DNA of 35,638 nt from a virus, in IMG/VR virus record IMGVR_UViG_3300017917_001417, positions 1 through 35,638 of that record, one strand, 5' to 3'. Under the pieces are notes generated by a model. It was not told the origin of the DNA. It worked only from the letters and a program-made list of their open reading frames with translations, and ran no database searches. Positions within the stretch are counted from its first letter, which is position 1; each line of letters opens with the position of its first letter. Both the position numbers and the translations under genes were made by a program. Positions 1 to 6,437 of the stretch are shown here, piece after piece.

Positions 1-8
1 AATAAGTT

Positions 9-36
9 AAAAAACCCAGGAGTGGAAACTCCCGGG
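9..36 (-). terminator. Rho-independent terminator
   Basis: On the minus strand an 8-bp stem (CCCGGGAG / CTCCTGGG, one G-T pair, loop TTTCCA) is followed by six T. It lies downstream of the tRNA-Asn gene and the SPFH gene and would end that leftward transcript. Confidence 0.85.
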
Positions 37-73
37 TGGTTAAACTGTGATGATTATGCAATAAAAGGCATAG

Positions 74-192
74 CTACAGAGGTGGGATTTCAACCCACGA
101 CCCCCGGTTTAACCGACCGGTGCTCTACTTCTAGACATAAAGGATGACGGATTATCAGTTCCGGTCCTGTGTCTTATCTGAGCTACTCTGTA
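74..192 (-). tRNA. tRNA-Asn (GTT) with about 45-nt D-loop insertion
   Basis: The ends pair as a normal acceptor (TACAGAG / CTCTGTA, discriminator G). T8-A9, D-stem GCTC/GAGC, anticodon stem CCGGT/ACCGG with loop CGGTTAA, and T-arm GTGGG-TTGAAAT-CCCAC are all in register, giving anticodon GTT. Two things are odd. Position 33 is G instead of the near-universal T. The D-loop is 54 nt instead of 8-9, because a piece that folds on itself is inserted (AGACA...TGTCT, then GGA...TCC, then CGGA-ACTGATAA-TCCG). The tip of that hairpin resembles an anticodon loop (CTGATAA, Ile GAT). No CCA is encoded. It may be a split or decaying gene, or an RNA with another role; standard tRNA folding is otherwise intact. 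Confidence 0.7.
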
Positions 193-227
193 TAACCCAT
201 GTTTAAGGCACACGGGCCCCAAGCCTA

Positions 228-1175
228 TTATTTCAAGTTCAATAAGACATTAGATCCACCACTGCCTAACATAGTCTGAGGATACTTACCATCCCAACGC
301 TGGGCACGGATGTATTCTATATACATAGGAGTGAGGAACTGCTGTTCTTTTTTCACTGCTTCTGCTCTACCTGCTGCTGCAATAACTGCTTGGGCTGAAT
401 CACCCTTGGCTTTAGCTATTTGCGTCTGGGCATTAGCTTCTGCTACTATTCTTTGTTGTAAGGCAGCCTGTGCTTCCTGTACAGCCTTGGTCTTGGCATT
501 AATAGCTTCTGTGATCTCTTTAGGAGGAACAATATTGGTTCTCAGCTGAGATACAATAAACCATTTAGACACACGCTTATTAGCTTCTTTAACGATGTCT
601 GCTTCAAACTCTGCACGGTGGTTGAATATACTATCCACAGTGTACAGGTTAGCTACATCATTAACAGCTCCAATAATGGCATTCTTTAACCAGGTGTTCT
701 GGATCTCATCTACGTCTTTACGCAGGTTCTGATACATGTCAGCTGCATTAGCAGGATTAACGCTCCAGTTAAAACTTGGCTTAATGATAGCCTGGAAACC
801 ACCACGTGTGATGATAGCTGCTTCCTCGTAGTCTATGTGCTGCTGTGTTGTAGGAAACTCTTTGATACGTGATAACCATGAGTTATAGAAAACCCATCCT
901 GTTACGTATACAGTTTTGGATACACCACGCTCGTCACCGGTGTTGTTCACTTTTAAACCTACATTACCTACGTCAATACGCTCCACTTCTAAAGGATTGA
1001 TCACTGTAAGTAGGGCAGAAACAGCCACCACTACGGCAAGTTTTACAACACCTGCTGGTTTAATTTGACGGTCACCGTATTTGTCCACTGGCGTAAAAAG
1101 ATTATTAGAACTAAATGCTCCAAATAACACACCCAGGACTAGAATAGACACTGTAAATACTAATAAAGAGATCAT
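228..1175 (-). CDS. SPFH/prohibitin-like (Band 7) membrane protein
   Basis: A 315-residue protein. Two hydrophobic segments (about residues 2-22 and 43-60) are followed by an SPFH-type domain (about 65-215). Then comes the family's typical Ala/Gln/Lys-rich helical stretch (about 220-280, including AKAKGDSAQAVIAAAGRAEA), which forms coiled coils in prohibitins and HflK/C. Family members assemble into large membrane rings or microdomains and often modulate membrane proteases such as FtsH. In a phage this may protect or reorganise the host membrane, but the role here is inference. Its ATG overlaps the stop of the small membrane protein gene at 1172-1393 (ATGA), so the two are translationally coupled. 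It is the last protein gene of the leftward unit. Confidence 0.85.
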   Translation of the reverse strand: MISLLVFTVSILVLGVLFGAFSSNNLFTPVDKYGDRQIKPAGVVKLAVVVAVSALLTVINPLEVERIDVGNVGLKVNNTGDERGVSKTVYVTGWVFYNSWLSRIKEFPTTQQHIDYEEAAIITRGGFQAIIKPSFNWSVNPANAADMYQNLRKDVDEIQNTWLKNAIIGAVNDVANLYTVDSIFNHRAEFEADIVKEANKRVSKWFIVSQLRTNIVPPKEITEAINAKTKAVQEAQAALQQRIVAEANAQTQIAKAKGDSAQAVIAAAGRAEAVKKEQQFLTPMYIEYIRAQRWDGKYPQTMLGSGGSNVLLNLK

Positions 1176-1393
1176 TCTTGTGGTTTTATAAGATTTTGAA
1201 ATGATTTTACAACAGTGGCTGCATGATATATCAGTAGTATGATCAACACTGATATTAGAACAGCCGCTGCCAGAACTAAAAGGATATTAACGGGCTGAGA
1301 GATGTACTCTCCAGCCCAATTTATAGATACAGCCAGGGCAACAATATGAAATACAAACAGTAACAACCTGGTAATAAACTCTATCAGTTTCAT
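1172..1393 (-). CDS. Small two-helix membrane protein
   Basis: A 73-residue protein with two clear hydrophobic helices (about residues 8-28 and 34-58) and a short, mostly polar C-terminus. Nothing identifies a family. It sits directly upstream of the SPFH-like gene with a 4-base stop/start overlap, and 1 base downstream of the ParB-like gene. A plausible reading is a membrane partner of the SPFH-like protein; this rests only on gene order and topology. Confidence 0.75.
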   Translation of the reverse strand: MKLIEFITRLLLFVFHIVALAVSINWAGEYISQPVNILLVLAAAVLISVLIILLIYHAATVVKSFQNLIKPQE

Positions 1394-1394
1394 A

Positions 1395-2144
1395 TTATAA
1401 GGTTGGTAGTGATAATTTCTTACGTTCTCTGTAGTTGTATATTTCCAGCAGCACTTTTACAAAGTCCTCTGCTTTAGGATAGTCAAACAAGCTTACATGT
1501 TTGATCTGCAGCTTAGCAATGAACTTATCCCAGTTGAAGTCTTTACAGTTGGACAGATGTATCACGGCATAAATAAATGCACGTCTGTTCCATCCCTTGT
1601 AGAACGTACTGATAGTTCTCAGATGGTTGAGCAGGATTCTAGCTTTGTTTTCAAACATCACTACAAACTCTCCCTTCTGGAAATGTCTCTTGCTCAACGT
1701 AGAGGTGGAGCCATCTTTCAGTGTATACTTGTTTTCAAGAATAGAAACCAGTATACCATCTTTTAGCTCAGGAAACTGCTGTTTATACTTTAGGAAGATC
1801 TGATAACTCTGATTACCCTGCTTAGCATGGTATTCAGCATAGTCACCTGCCACCCAGCCGGAGCCGTTGTTATTCAGCTCAATCATATCACTAGATGTAT
1901 AAGACTTGTCAGCTATCTCATAACGGATAGGAAGACCAAGTTCTTTACATGCTACGTAACGGTGCTGGCCGTCAATGATGTTTCCTTTTATATCAATCAG
2001 AACAGACTGGAGGTTACCATTGGTTCTTCTGATACTTTCTTTAAGTCTTGCAACTTTGTGTGCTTTTACTGTACGGTTCAGAGGGTCAAACTTAAATTTG
2101 TTATAGTCTGTTGTTACCCTCACTTCTGATACTTTTTTGTTCAT
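1395..2144 (-). CDS. ParB/Srx-fold domain protein
   Basis: A 249-residue protein. The N-terminal 90 residues match the ParB-like nuclease fold: a strand and helix region (LNRTVKAHKVARLKESI), then the signature IIDGQHRYVACKELGLPI (about residues 55-72), the box where ParB-type proteins bind nucleotide or DNA. The remaining 150 residues are helical and unlike chromosomal ParB; no ParA partner is present. In phages such proteins act as DNA-binding regulators, nucleases or modification-associated proteins, and this sequence does not say which. Upstream lies a 370-nt structured non-coding stretch that is probably co-transcribed with it. Confidence 0.75.
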   Translation of the reverse strand: MNKKVSEVRVTTDYNKFKFDPLNRTVKAHKVARLKESIRRTNGNLQSVLIDIKGNIIDGQHRYVACKELGLPIRYEIADKSYTSSDMIELNNNGSGWVAGDYAEYHAKQGNQSYQIFLKYKQQFPELKDGILVSILENKYTLKDGSTSTLSKRHFQKGEFVVMFENKARILLNHLRTISTFYKGWNRRAFIYAVIHLSNCKDFNWDKFIAKLQIKHVSLFDYPKAEDFVKVLLEIYNYRERKKLSLPTL

Positions 2145-2189
2145 TTGATCAGTTGTTAAGATGTGTGTGTAGAATTATGTAATTGGGGT

Positions 2190-2515
2190 TTATAGTCTAT
2201 CCCAGGGACTGCCCTTGTAAACATTGGGCGTCCTTTCACTCAAGTGTTACTTTGCGTCCGACAGTGAACTACTAACAGGCTCCTGGAATCAGACTATGAG
2301 GTTGGGGCTACCAGAAGGACGTAGGGACAATCGTCCTAGTACAATTACCCAAGGGAGCACCTGCATGCCAGCTCACACCTTAGCTCTTGTATCAATTTTC
2401 ATCGGCTCTCCTGATCAGCCCGTGTACCACGCCCGACCTGTCTCATCCAATATTAGCGTTATAGCTTTTGCACGGCTTACCTAATACGTGATAAAACCAG
2501 GGTCGGCATGGTACT
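2190..2515 (-). ncRNA. Candidate structured RNA between helix-turn-helix and ParB-like genes
   Basis: No convincing gene exists here, but very strong long-range pairing does. One helix is 2501-2514 with 2425-2439 (GTACCATGCCGACC with GGTCGGGCGTGGTAC on the minus strand, about 14 pairs). A second is 2282-2297 with 2192-2206 (about 15 pairs with one bulged G). Between them lie a nested hairpin at 2349-2383 (CTAAGG/CCTTGG enclosing GAGC/GCTC), AGGACG/CGTCCT at 2316-2337, and GGCT/AGCC at 2405-2422. Strand is assigned from the flanking genes. It could be a stand-alone RNA or an element controlling the ParB-like mRNA. I found no group I intron core, RNase P or tmRNA hallmarks. Confidence 0.6.
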
Positions 2516-2519
2516 TAAA

Positions 2520-2807
2520 TTATTTTAGAAGGACAGTTGTCTTGGTTTTTAGAGGACCAGTGTATATCCTTCTTATAAACTGCTTTTCTTCAAGGATCTT
2601 GAGGCTACGTTTTACAGTGGCTTGTGTCACACCGCATTCTGCAGCTATTCTGTTTACACTCACTGTTAGTTCATTGGTTGCACTATCAGCATAGGTAGCC
2701 AGGTAGCCATACATTCCCTTCTCACGTAGAGATAGGCTTGCATCTGCCATAGCAGGTCTGGTGACAAACCCAAATCCACTTTGTAGCCGTGGATTTTTGT
2801 TCTTCAT
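2520..2807 (-). CDS. Winged helix-turn-helix protein (replication-initiator N-domain type)
   Basis: A 95-residue protein whose residues about 25-85 match the helix-turn-helix found in phage and plasmid replication proteins (HTH_36-like). The pattern is SLREKGMYGYLATYAD, then the recognition region RIAAECGVTQATVKRSLKILEEKQFI, then a short wing. It probably binds DNA as a regulator, or is a minimal initiator-like protein; no catalytic domain follows. A host-type promoter at 2834-2864 ends 27 nt before its ATG, so it is likely transcribed by host RNA polymerase early. The structured stretch 2190-2515 begins right after its stop. Confidence 0.75.
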   Translation of the reverse strand: MKNKNPRLQSGFGFVTRPAMADASLSLREKGMYGYLATYADSATNELTVSVNRIAAECGVTQATVKRSLKILEEKQFIRRIYTGPLKTKTTVLLK

Positions 2808-2833
2808 GCAACATAAACTTTCAAAGTGTAGAG

Positions 2834-2864
2834 CAAAATTAGAGAAGTTTACGAGTTCTCCAAA
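2834..2864 (-). promoter_or_regulatory. Bacteroidota-type sigma promoter
   Basis: On the minus strand TTTG, exactly 19 nt, then TAATTTTG. This matches the Bacteroidota housekeeping consensus (-33 TTTG, -7 TAnnTTTG) with its usual spacing. The start of transcription would fall about 20 nt before the ATG at 2807. Confidence 0.75.
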
Positions 2865-2881
2865 TTTTAAACAGGAAAAGT

Positions 2882-3475
2882 TTATTCAAACATTCCCAGG
2901 TTACCTAAAAGGTTGTCTACATCAGAGTGGTCCTGCTTGATAGGATGACCCAACAACTCCATGTATTTGTTGAAGTTGTAGTTGGCTTTCTTTACCAGAT
3001 CAATACGGTTGATCATGGCATCATGCTCTATAGCATTCTCATCTGATGGCTCATCCATAGAGTGCTCACCCTTTTCTTCCTCTTGCTTGTCATGAGCTTC
3101 TTTGAGCTTATGTAAAAGTTTGAGAAACTGCAGTTTAAGCTTGTCCTCAGTGGAAACTTCTGAAGAGTTTTCAAATTTGTAATGGGAGAAGGCCGCCATG
3201 GCCATTTTCTCATATCCCATGAAGTGTAATAGGGTCACTTCATATTCCAGGGGATTGGTAATGAGGGAGAGAACACGTTGCAGATCACCGGTGATGGTGG
3301 TAAACTCTTTAGGAGCTTCATCACGGTTGTCAAATAGTTCCATTAACTGCAAGGAGTTTGCAAAATGAGAGAAGAAGATTCTTTCTCTGCACCGTAATAC
3401 GATGTCTTTGTCTAGATTCAGGGCTTTAAAAAAGCCTTCCTGGCTGTGGTCAAAGTTTCTGTACTTGAGTTCCAT
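2882..3475 (-). CDS. Hypothetical protein, helical
   Basis: A 197-residue soluble protein with no recognised family. It is predicted largely helical, with a central very charged run (about residues 120-150, KLKEAHDKQEEEKGEHSMDE) likely forming a linker or coiled coil, and an acidic C-terminal segment. The ATG follows a possible promoter-like sequence on the minus strand (TTG-N20-TATATTTA, about 30 nt upstream), a weaker version of the host-type element. It lies alone between two regulated segments; its stop is 74 bases before the ATG of the helix-turn-helix gene. Confidence 0.75.
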   Translation of the reverse strand: MELKYRNFDHSQEGFFKALNLDKDIVLRCRERIFFSHFANSLQLMELFDNRDEAPKEFTTITGDLQRVLSLITNPLEYEVTLLHFMGYEKMAMAAFSHYKFENSSEVSTEDKLKLQFLKLLHKLKEAHDKQEEEKGEHSMDEPSDENAIEHDAMINRIDLVKKANYNFNKYMELLGHPIKQDHSDVDNLLGNLGMFE

Positions 3476-3535
3476 TTTTCTACAGGATTAGGAGGTAAAT
3501 ATACAATTTGGATTTAAGTTCTACAATAGCGTAGA

Positions 3536-3736
3536 TTAAAAGCGTTCAAGCTTTACATATTTGGTGCGGTCACCTATAGTGACGGTAAACTCTGAGTTCT
3601 TGTTAGCCAGTGTGCCAACATTCAGTTCCTGACACCAGGCAGAGAATGCCTTCATGTCCAGGTTGGGGAGGGGAGTTTTAACATGCACCTTAGGGGTTTC
3701 TTTCTTTTTGAGGAAAAGTTCCATAAGACGTTTCAT
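3536..3736 (-). CDS. Small hypothetical protein
   Basis: A 66-residue basic protein of unknown function. The N-terminus is Lys-rich (LFLKKKE, about residues 7-13). The C-terminal half looks like a small beta-rich unit (EFTVTIGDRTKYVKLERF, about 49-66). It begins just downstream of a strong terminator (3748-3774), so it needs its own promoter, which I could not identify. Confidence 0.55.
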   Translation of the reverse strand: MKRLMELFLKKKETPKVHVKTPLPNLDMKAFSAWCQELNVGTLANKNSEFTVTIGDRTKYVKLERF

Positions 3737-3747
3737 TTTGATGGATT

Positions 3748-3774
3748 TAAAAAAAACCGGCTTGACGTACCGGT
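3748..3774 (-). terminator. Rho-independent terminator
   Basis: On the minus strand ACCGG, a 9-nt loop, CCGGT and a run of eight T. Two further hairpins directly precede it: GATGTAG-GAAACT-CTGCATC, and CTGG(T)AGC...GCTATCCAG with one bulge. This is the end of the leftward transcript carrying the small lipoprotein gene and the candidate RNA 3775-4072. Confidence 0.85.
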
Positions 3775-4072
3775 GATGCAGAGTTTCCTACATCTGGATA
3801 GCTCAGCTACCAGGTTCAGTGTTGTATAACTACTCAGAAAAATAACAGGTTGACAAGGCCGGAGCCTCAATAATATGTTAGTCATCTCTCCTTTGGTAAC
3901 CCCATTACGGCTGCCGTTCTCAGCAGCGTTAGCTCATGGTTGATCAGTATCCTAGTACCAAGGTCAGGGCAAGAGCGTGCCCGCTCCAGCGTCTTTGCTG
4001 GCTTCACCGAGTTGATAGAGAATGTAGCCCCTTTGATGTCATCTCCAGGGCTTACCATCCATCTAAAGAAGA
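3775..4072 (-). ncRNA. Candidate structured RNA ending in a terminator
   Basis: On the minus strand this stretch carries a series of compact hairpins. In order they are CCAGC-AAAGAC-GCTGG, GGGCA-CGCTCT-TGCCC, CTGC...GCAG, AGGC-TCCG-GCCT (a stable UNCG-type tetraloop), CTGGTAGC...GCTATCCAG, and GATGTAG-GAAACT-CTGCATC. The terminator at 3748-3774 follows. A 58-codon open frame (3882-4058) crosses the middle, but its residue composition is unlike neighbouring proteins. Either a stand-alone RNA or a structured 3' region of the lipoprotein transcript is possible; only expression data would separate them. Confidence 0.45.
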
Positions 4073-4198
4073 TCAATAGTATTGCTTAACTCGTAGCATG
4101 TTCCTACTGTTGCCTTTACAACCCCAGCCTTGCGTATAGCAGCTAGTTAAAGACACAGTGATGCCTAACAATACCATGATGAGGAATAGTTTTTTCAT
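4073..4198 (-). CDS. 41-residue lipoprotein
   Basis: A very short gene. MKK is followed by a hydrophobic stretch (LFLIMVLLGITVS) and the lipobox LTSC with Cys at residue 20, so signal peptidase II should cleave and lipidate it. Only 22 residues would remain, including a second Cys. It starts 23 bases after the stop of the two-helix membrane protein at 4222-4443. Similar tiny lipoproteins are made from 7640-7759 and, longer, from 6953-7270. Superinfection exclusion or surface modification is a common role for phage lipoproteins; here that is inference. Confidence 0.75.
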   Translation of the reverse strand: MKKLFLIMVLLGITVSLTSCYTQGWGCKGNSRNMLRVKQYY

Positions 4199-4221
4199 AA
4201 CGAGATAGTGGATTTTTGGTT

Positions 4222-4443
4222 TTAGAAATACTTATTCTTACGCTGCCTGGCTTCTTGTCTGAAGTCATGCCAGAAGTAGAAATTCAGGGCTGATGCACCA
4301 AATGCCAGGATGGCTATGAGGAATAATACAGCTGCGTGCGGAAGGCCGTTGGGCTGTCTGATCACCACATAGGTGAGAAAGAGCAGACCCAGGCAGAATA
4401 GGCCACATATAGTGCCTATCAGGAATAGGATGAAGAGTTTCAT
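4222..4443 (-). CDS. Small two-helix membrane protein
   Basis: A 73-residue protein with two hydrophobic segments (about residues 2-28 and 36-58) and a basic tail (FRQEARQRKNKYF), giving probable N-in/C-in topology by the positive-inside rule. The family is not recognised. The ATG at 4443 is 15 bases after the stop of the 146-residue gene at 4459-4899, and the small lipoprotein gene follows, so these three probably form one transcript of envelope-directed proteins. Confidence 0.7.
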   Translation of the reverse strand: MKLFILFLIGTICGLFCLGLLFLTYVVIRQPNGLPHAAVLFLIAILAFGASALNFYFWHDFRQEARQRKNKYF

Positions 4444-4458
4444 GGATGTTAAATCTTT

Positions 4459-4899
4459 TTATTCAAACACTGCGTTGTGTAGTCCACCGGCCAAGGCTGA
4501 GAAGTCACTGTGTGGTATTTCCACGGTGCTGTTCATTGGATCATACTGCCATTTTTTACAGGTGATCACTATAGAACTGGGTTTTAGTTCCACTATAGTG
4601 TAGATGCCACGCCTGGAGTGGATATGTATTCTGTCTCCTACACGGTAAGAGGGCCGTCTCAGCTTCTTAACCTGTTGGTTAACCAGGAAATGCTCCCGTT
4701 CTTCCTTTCTGGAATACACTATACACTTACTGTATTTCTCGTGTATAAGAATGGAGTAATTCATGGGGTCGTAGTTGTCTGTAATTTGACAGTTACGGGC
4801 CGGGTTGTACAGGGTGTACGTGTTGTCATCATTAATGACACACACCTTACCGTTGACTAACTCAGGGAGTGCGTAGACAGAGGCTAATAAGATGTTCAT
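4459..4899 (-). CDS. Hypothetical protein with SH3-like C-terminal strand region
   Basis: A 146-residue soluble protein, unrecognised. The last third (from about residue 84, YRVGDRIHIHSRRGIYTIVE, then PSSIVITCKKWQ) has the look of a small SH3-like barrel, as in many short phage proteins; the N-terminal part carries an NDDNTYTLYNP turn-rich segment. It leads a set with the membrane protein and lipoprotein downstream. Upstream, 4900-5065 holds no gene but does hold an inverted repeat. Confidence 0.65.
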   Translation of the reverse strand: MNILLASVYALPELVNGKVCVINDDNTYTLYNPARNCQITDNYDPMNYSILIHEKYSKCIVYSRKEEREHFLVNQQVKKLRRPSYRVGDRIHIHSRRGIYTIVELKPSSIVITCKKWQYDPMNSTVEIPHSDFSALAGGLHNAVFE

Positions 4900-5065
4900 G
4901 CTATTTGGTAGTTATGCTCATACAAGAGCTGGTTTAGGAAGAAATCTCTGGTAGCTGCCGTGTTACAGGTCTATTTAATCGGAATTAGGGAAACACCCAC
5001 CGAACTACCAGGACTCTAATTTAGTCCTTAAGGGGACTAATAAGTTATGAATGAAGGGGCCGTTG
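4900..5065. other. Short non-coding gap with inverted repeats
   Basis: It contains TTAGTCC-TTAAGG-GGACTAA near 5022-5041, a 7-bp perfect inverted repeat without a clear T run. It also contains distant complementary pieces, GGTAGTT near 4908 and AACTACC near 5004. The region probably ends the upstream transcript and starts the next, but I could not assign a promoter. Confidence 0.35.
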
Positions 5066-5365
5066 TTATTCTTCTTCTGTATGAGAATACATATGGTCGT
5101 ATATCTCTGCTTGACAATTACAGGGCTCGTTACCTACATGTATGGTGCCGTGACAGCATTCCCATTCCATGTTCTCTTCTTGCCACCGGTCGTAAGCCTG
5201 TAAGGAGTGGACATGCTTGTTATTTAATTCTACAGCCTGTTGTAATCCTGAGGCTAATACAGAGAGAAGAGACTGTATGTCTGTAGTGTTATAGAGCTGC
5301 TCCATTATAGAGCCTTTTAGATGGGAGTAGTCCATGTTACTATGTGTTATTGGTTTTATAGCCAT
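5066..5365 (-). CDS. Hypothetical protein with Cys/His motif
   Basis: A 99-residue protein. The N-terminal two thirds are probably helical. The C-terminal third carries WECCHGTIHVGNEPCNC (about residues 68-84), with four Cys and two His closely spaced, which could bind a metal such as zinc. It ends in an acidic tail. The family is not recognised. The start ATG at 5365 follows the terminator at 5413-5455, so it has its own leader of about 50 nt. Confidence 0.65.
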   Translation of the reverse strand: MAIKPITHSNMDYSHLKGSIMEQLYNTTDIQSLLSVLASGLQQAVELNNKHVHSLQAYDRWQEENMEWECCHGTIHVGNEPCNCQAEIYDHMYSHTEEE

Positions 5366-5412
5366 TTGATCCGCCTGCCGGGCTATCCGGGAGACTGAGT
5401 GGTGAGAGATAC

Positions 5413-5455
5413 TAAGAAAGGGGCTGAGGTGGTTCTATCACCCACACTCACCCCC
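5413..5455 (-). terminator. Rho-independent terminator
   Basis: On the minus strand a long stem (GGGG-x-TGAG / CTCA-x-CCCC with an inner GTGG/CCAC) is followed by TTTCTT. It lies just after the 47-residue gene at 5477-5620. Confidence 0.75.
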
Positions 5456-5476
5456 TAACACGTTGATAATCAGGGC

Positions 5477-5620
5477 TTAATAGCTGATCATTACACGGAT
5501 GCGTTGAGAGTCTGTCTTAATGTAGCAGACTACGAGAGCCTCAAAGCTTTTCTTCATGTGGATATACCAGTCACGGAAGAATTGGTAGCTTTGGAACAAC
5601 AGGGTTTTATAACGTTTCAT
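5477..5620 (-). CDS. 47-residue basic protein
   Basis: ATG to TAA on the minus strand. It is rich in aromatic and basic residues (MKRYKTLLFQSYQFFRDWY, then HMKKSFEALVV), so an amphipathic helix is likely. No family is recognised. Support for a real gene comes from the tight terminator downstream (5413-5455) and from its position between two terminators, which leaves no other product for that transcript. Upstream, 5681-5735 has pairing potential (GATTAGATAATTTCTATATC hairpin inside GCGG/CCGC), perhaps a leader structure. Confidence 0.5.
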   Translation of the reverse strand: MKRYKTLLFQSYQFFRDWYIHMKKSFEALVVCYIKTDSQRIRVMISY

Positions 5621-5748
5621 GATGTTTCTTAGATGATGGTTAAAGAATATGATGATATGTTAGATGTTATCTAATACAGTCCCGAGCGGATATAGAAATT
5701 ATCTAATCAGAGCCGCCTGACCTACTGAGACATGGGGATGTTTGGGAG

Positions 5749-5784
5749 TAAAAAAGCCCCTATCCCTTTATCGGGACAGGAGCT
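5749..5784 (-). terminator. Rho-independent terminator
   Basis: A 12-bp stem on the minus strand (AGCTCCTGTCCC with GGGATAGGGGCT, two G-T pairs, loop GATAAA) and a T run. It ends the leftmost cassette gene (5795-6124). Confidence 0.9.
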
Positions 5785-5794
5785 TATCAGTCTA

Positions 5795-6124
5795 TTACTC
5801 TGCTGCAGCAGTTTTCATCGTGCGTTGTAACAGCACAAGTTTGGCAACGTCTGCACCATACTGCTGAACCATACTCTGGAGCTTAGAGAGTTCATCGTCC
5901 TTAACAACAACGTTGTTATTCTGGGTGATGTCAAGCTCAATGTTGTCGTCAACATAACGGGTGGTAAAGAACAAGGGCTTACCACTCTCTTCATCTAAGA
6001 TGAAGTTGTCACCCTGGGCATCCTGGTAAGAACTGAGTTCTTTTTCATTACCGGATACGGTGTAAACAAATACATTGTTTCCTGCCTTAGAACGATACTT
6101 GCGTTTGAATTTACCTGTTAACAT
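5795..6124 (-). CDS. Cassette gene 1: hypothetical protein
   Basis: A 109-residue protein starting MLTGKFKRKYRSKAGNN. The frame is open further upstream to a TTG, but the first ATG is at 6124. It is probably beta-rich in its first 70 residues (NVFVYTVSG, PLFFTTRYVDDN) with a helical C-terminus containing Q-rich and Lys residues. The family is unknown. It has its own promoter-like element (6161-6182) and terminator (5749-5784). The leader is about 37 nt, longer than in most cassettes, and lacks the start-codon inverted repeat. Confidence 0.7.
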   Translation of the reverse strand: MLTGKFKRKYRSKAGNNVFVYTVSGNEKELSSYQDAQGDNFILDEESGKPLFFTTRYVDDNIELDITQNNNVVVKDDELSKLQSMVQQYGADVAKLVLLQRTMKTAAAE

Positions 6125-6160
6125 AGTTAAATGGTTTTTGTGATTAAATGATGAAATAAC

Positions 6161-6182
6161 TTTTATGTTCAATCAAGGGTTA
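6161..6182 (-). promoter_or_regulatory. Cassette element, copy 1
   Basis: Minus-strand TAACCCTTGA-N8-AAAA upstream of the 5795-6124 gene; one base differs from the AAACCCTTGA core. Confidence 0.65.
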
Positions 6183-6348
6183 AAGAGAGTGTGGGTAATC
6201 CAGCCGAAGGCTGGTGAAGGCAGCCGAAGGCTGCTAAACCAACTGAGCAGATGAGCATCAGAAATGAGTGGTCATACCTACTGCGGATCATGTGCAATGG
6301 CTCTCACTTCTTTCATCCTTGTAAAGAACTGTACTAAATCAAGGGTTA
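6183..6348 (-). other. Cassette remnant or small RNA unit without a clear gene
   Basis: A cassette element core (TAACCCTTGA, 6339-6348) is present, but the AAAA block at the fixed distance is missing. Downstream there is only a 12-codon open frame (ATG near 6319, MKEVRAIAHDPQ) and then two triloop hairpins, GCAGCC-TTC-GGCTGC and CCAGCC-TTC-GGCTGG. A related hairpin sits at 6383-6396. A stretch near 6265-6283 resembles 6880-6898 in the other gene-less unit. It may be a degraded gene or a small RNA. Confidence 0.45.
6339..6348 (-). promoter_or_regulatory. Cassette element core, copy 2 (incomplete)
   Basis: TAACCCTTGA on the minus strand without the AAAA block; heads the gene-less unit 6183-6338. 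Confidence 0.4.
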
Positions 6349-6422
6349 AATAGAGTGGTTAATTAAGAAATAATGCAGGTAACCAGCCGAAGGCTGTAAA
6401 TAGCGTACATAGAAGATAAACC

Positions 6423-6437
6423 CCCCTTTAGAAGGGG
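6423..6437 (-). terminator. Hairpin over the stop codon of cassette gene 2
   Basis: Minus-strand CCCCTT-CTA-AAGGGG contains the last codons and stop of the gene ending at 6428. Only a short T run (GGTTTATC) follows, so it is a weaker terminator than its neighbours. Confidence 0.5.

Noticed and set aside
2224-2484. 86-codon open frame on the plus strand
   Set aside because: It starts with TTG, runs opposite to all neighbours, has no protein-like character, and overlaps the long helices of the candidate RNA.
2150-2520. Group I intron, RNase P RNA or tmRNA
   Set aside because: None of the conserved core sequences could be found, and the flanking genes are not interrupted.
3882-4058. 58-codon open frame (ATG 4058) on the minus strand
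   Set aside because: Arg-rich composition unlike the Lys-rich neighbours, and it lies across several stable hairpins; kept only as an alternative to the RNA candidate.
6284-6319. 12-codon gene MKEVRAIAHDPQ after element copy 2
   Set aside because: Too short to support without conservation data; reported only as content of the gene-less unit.
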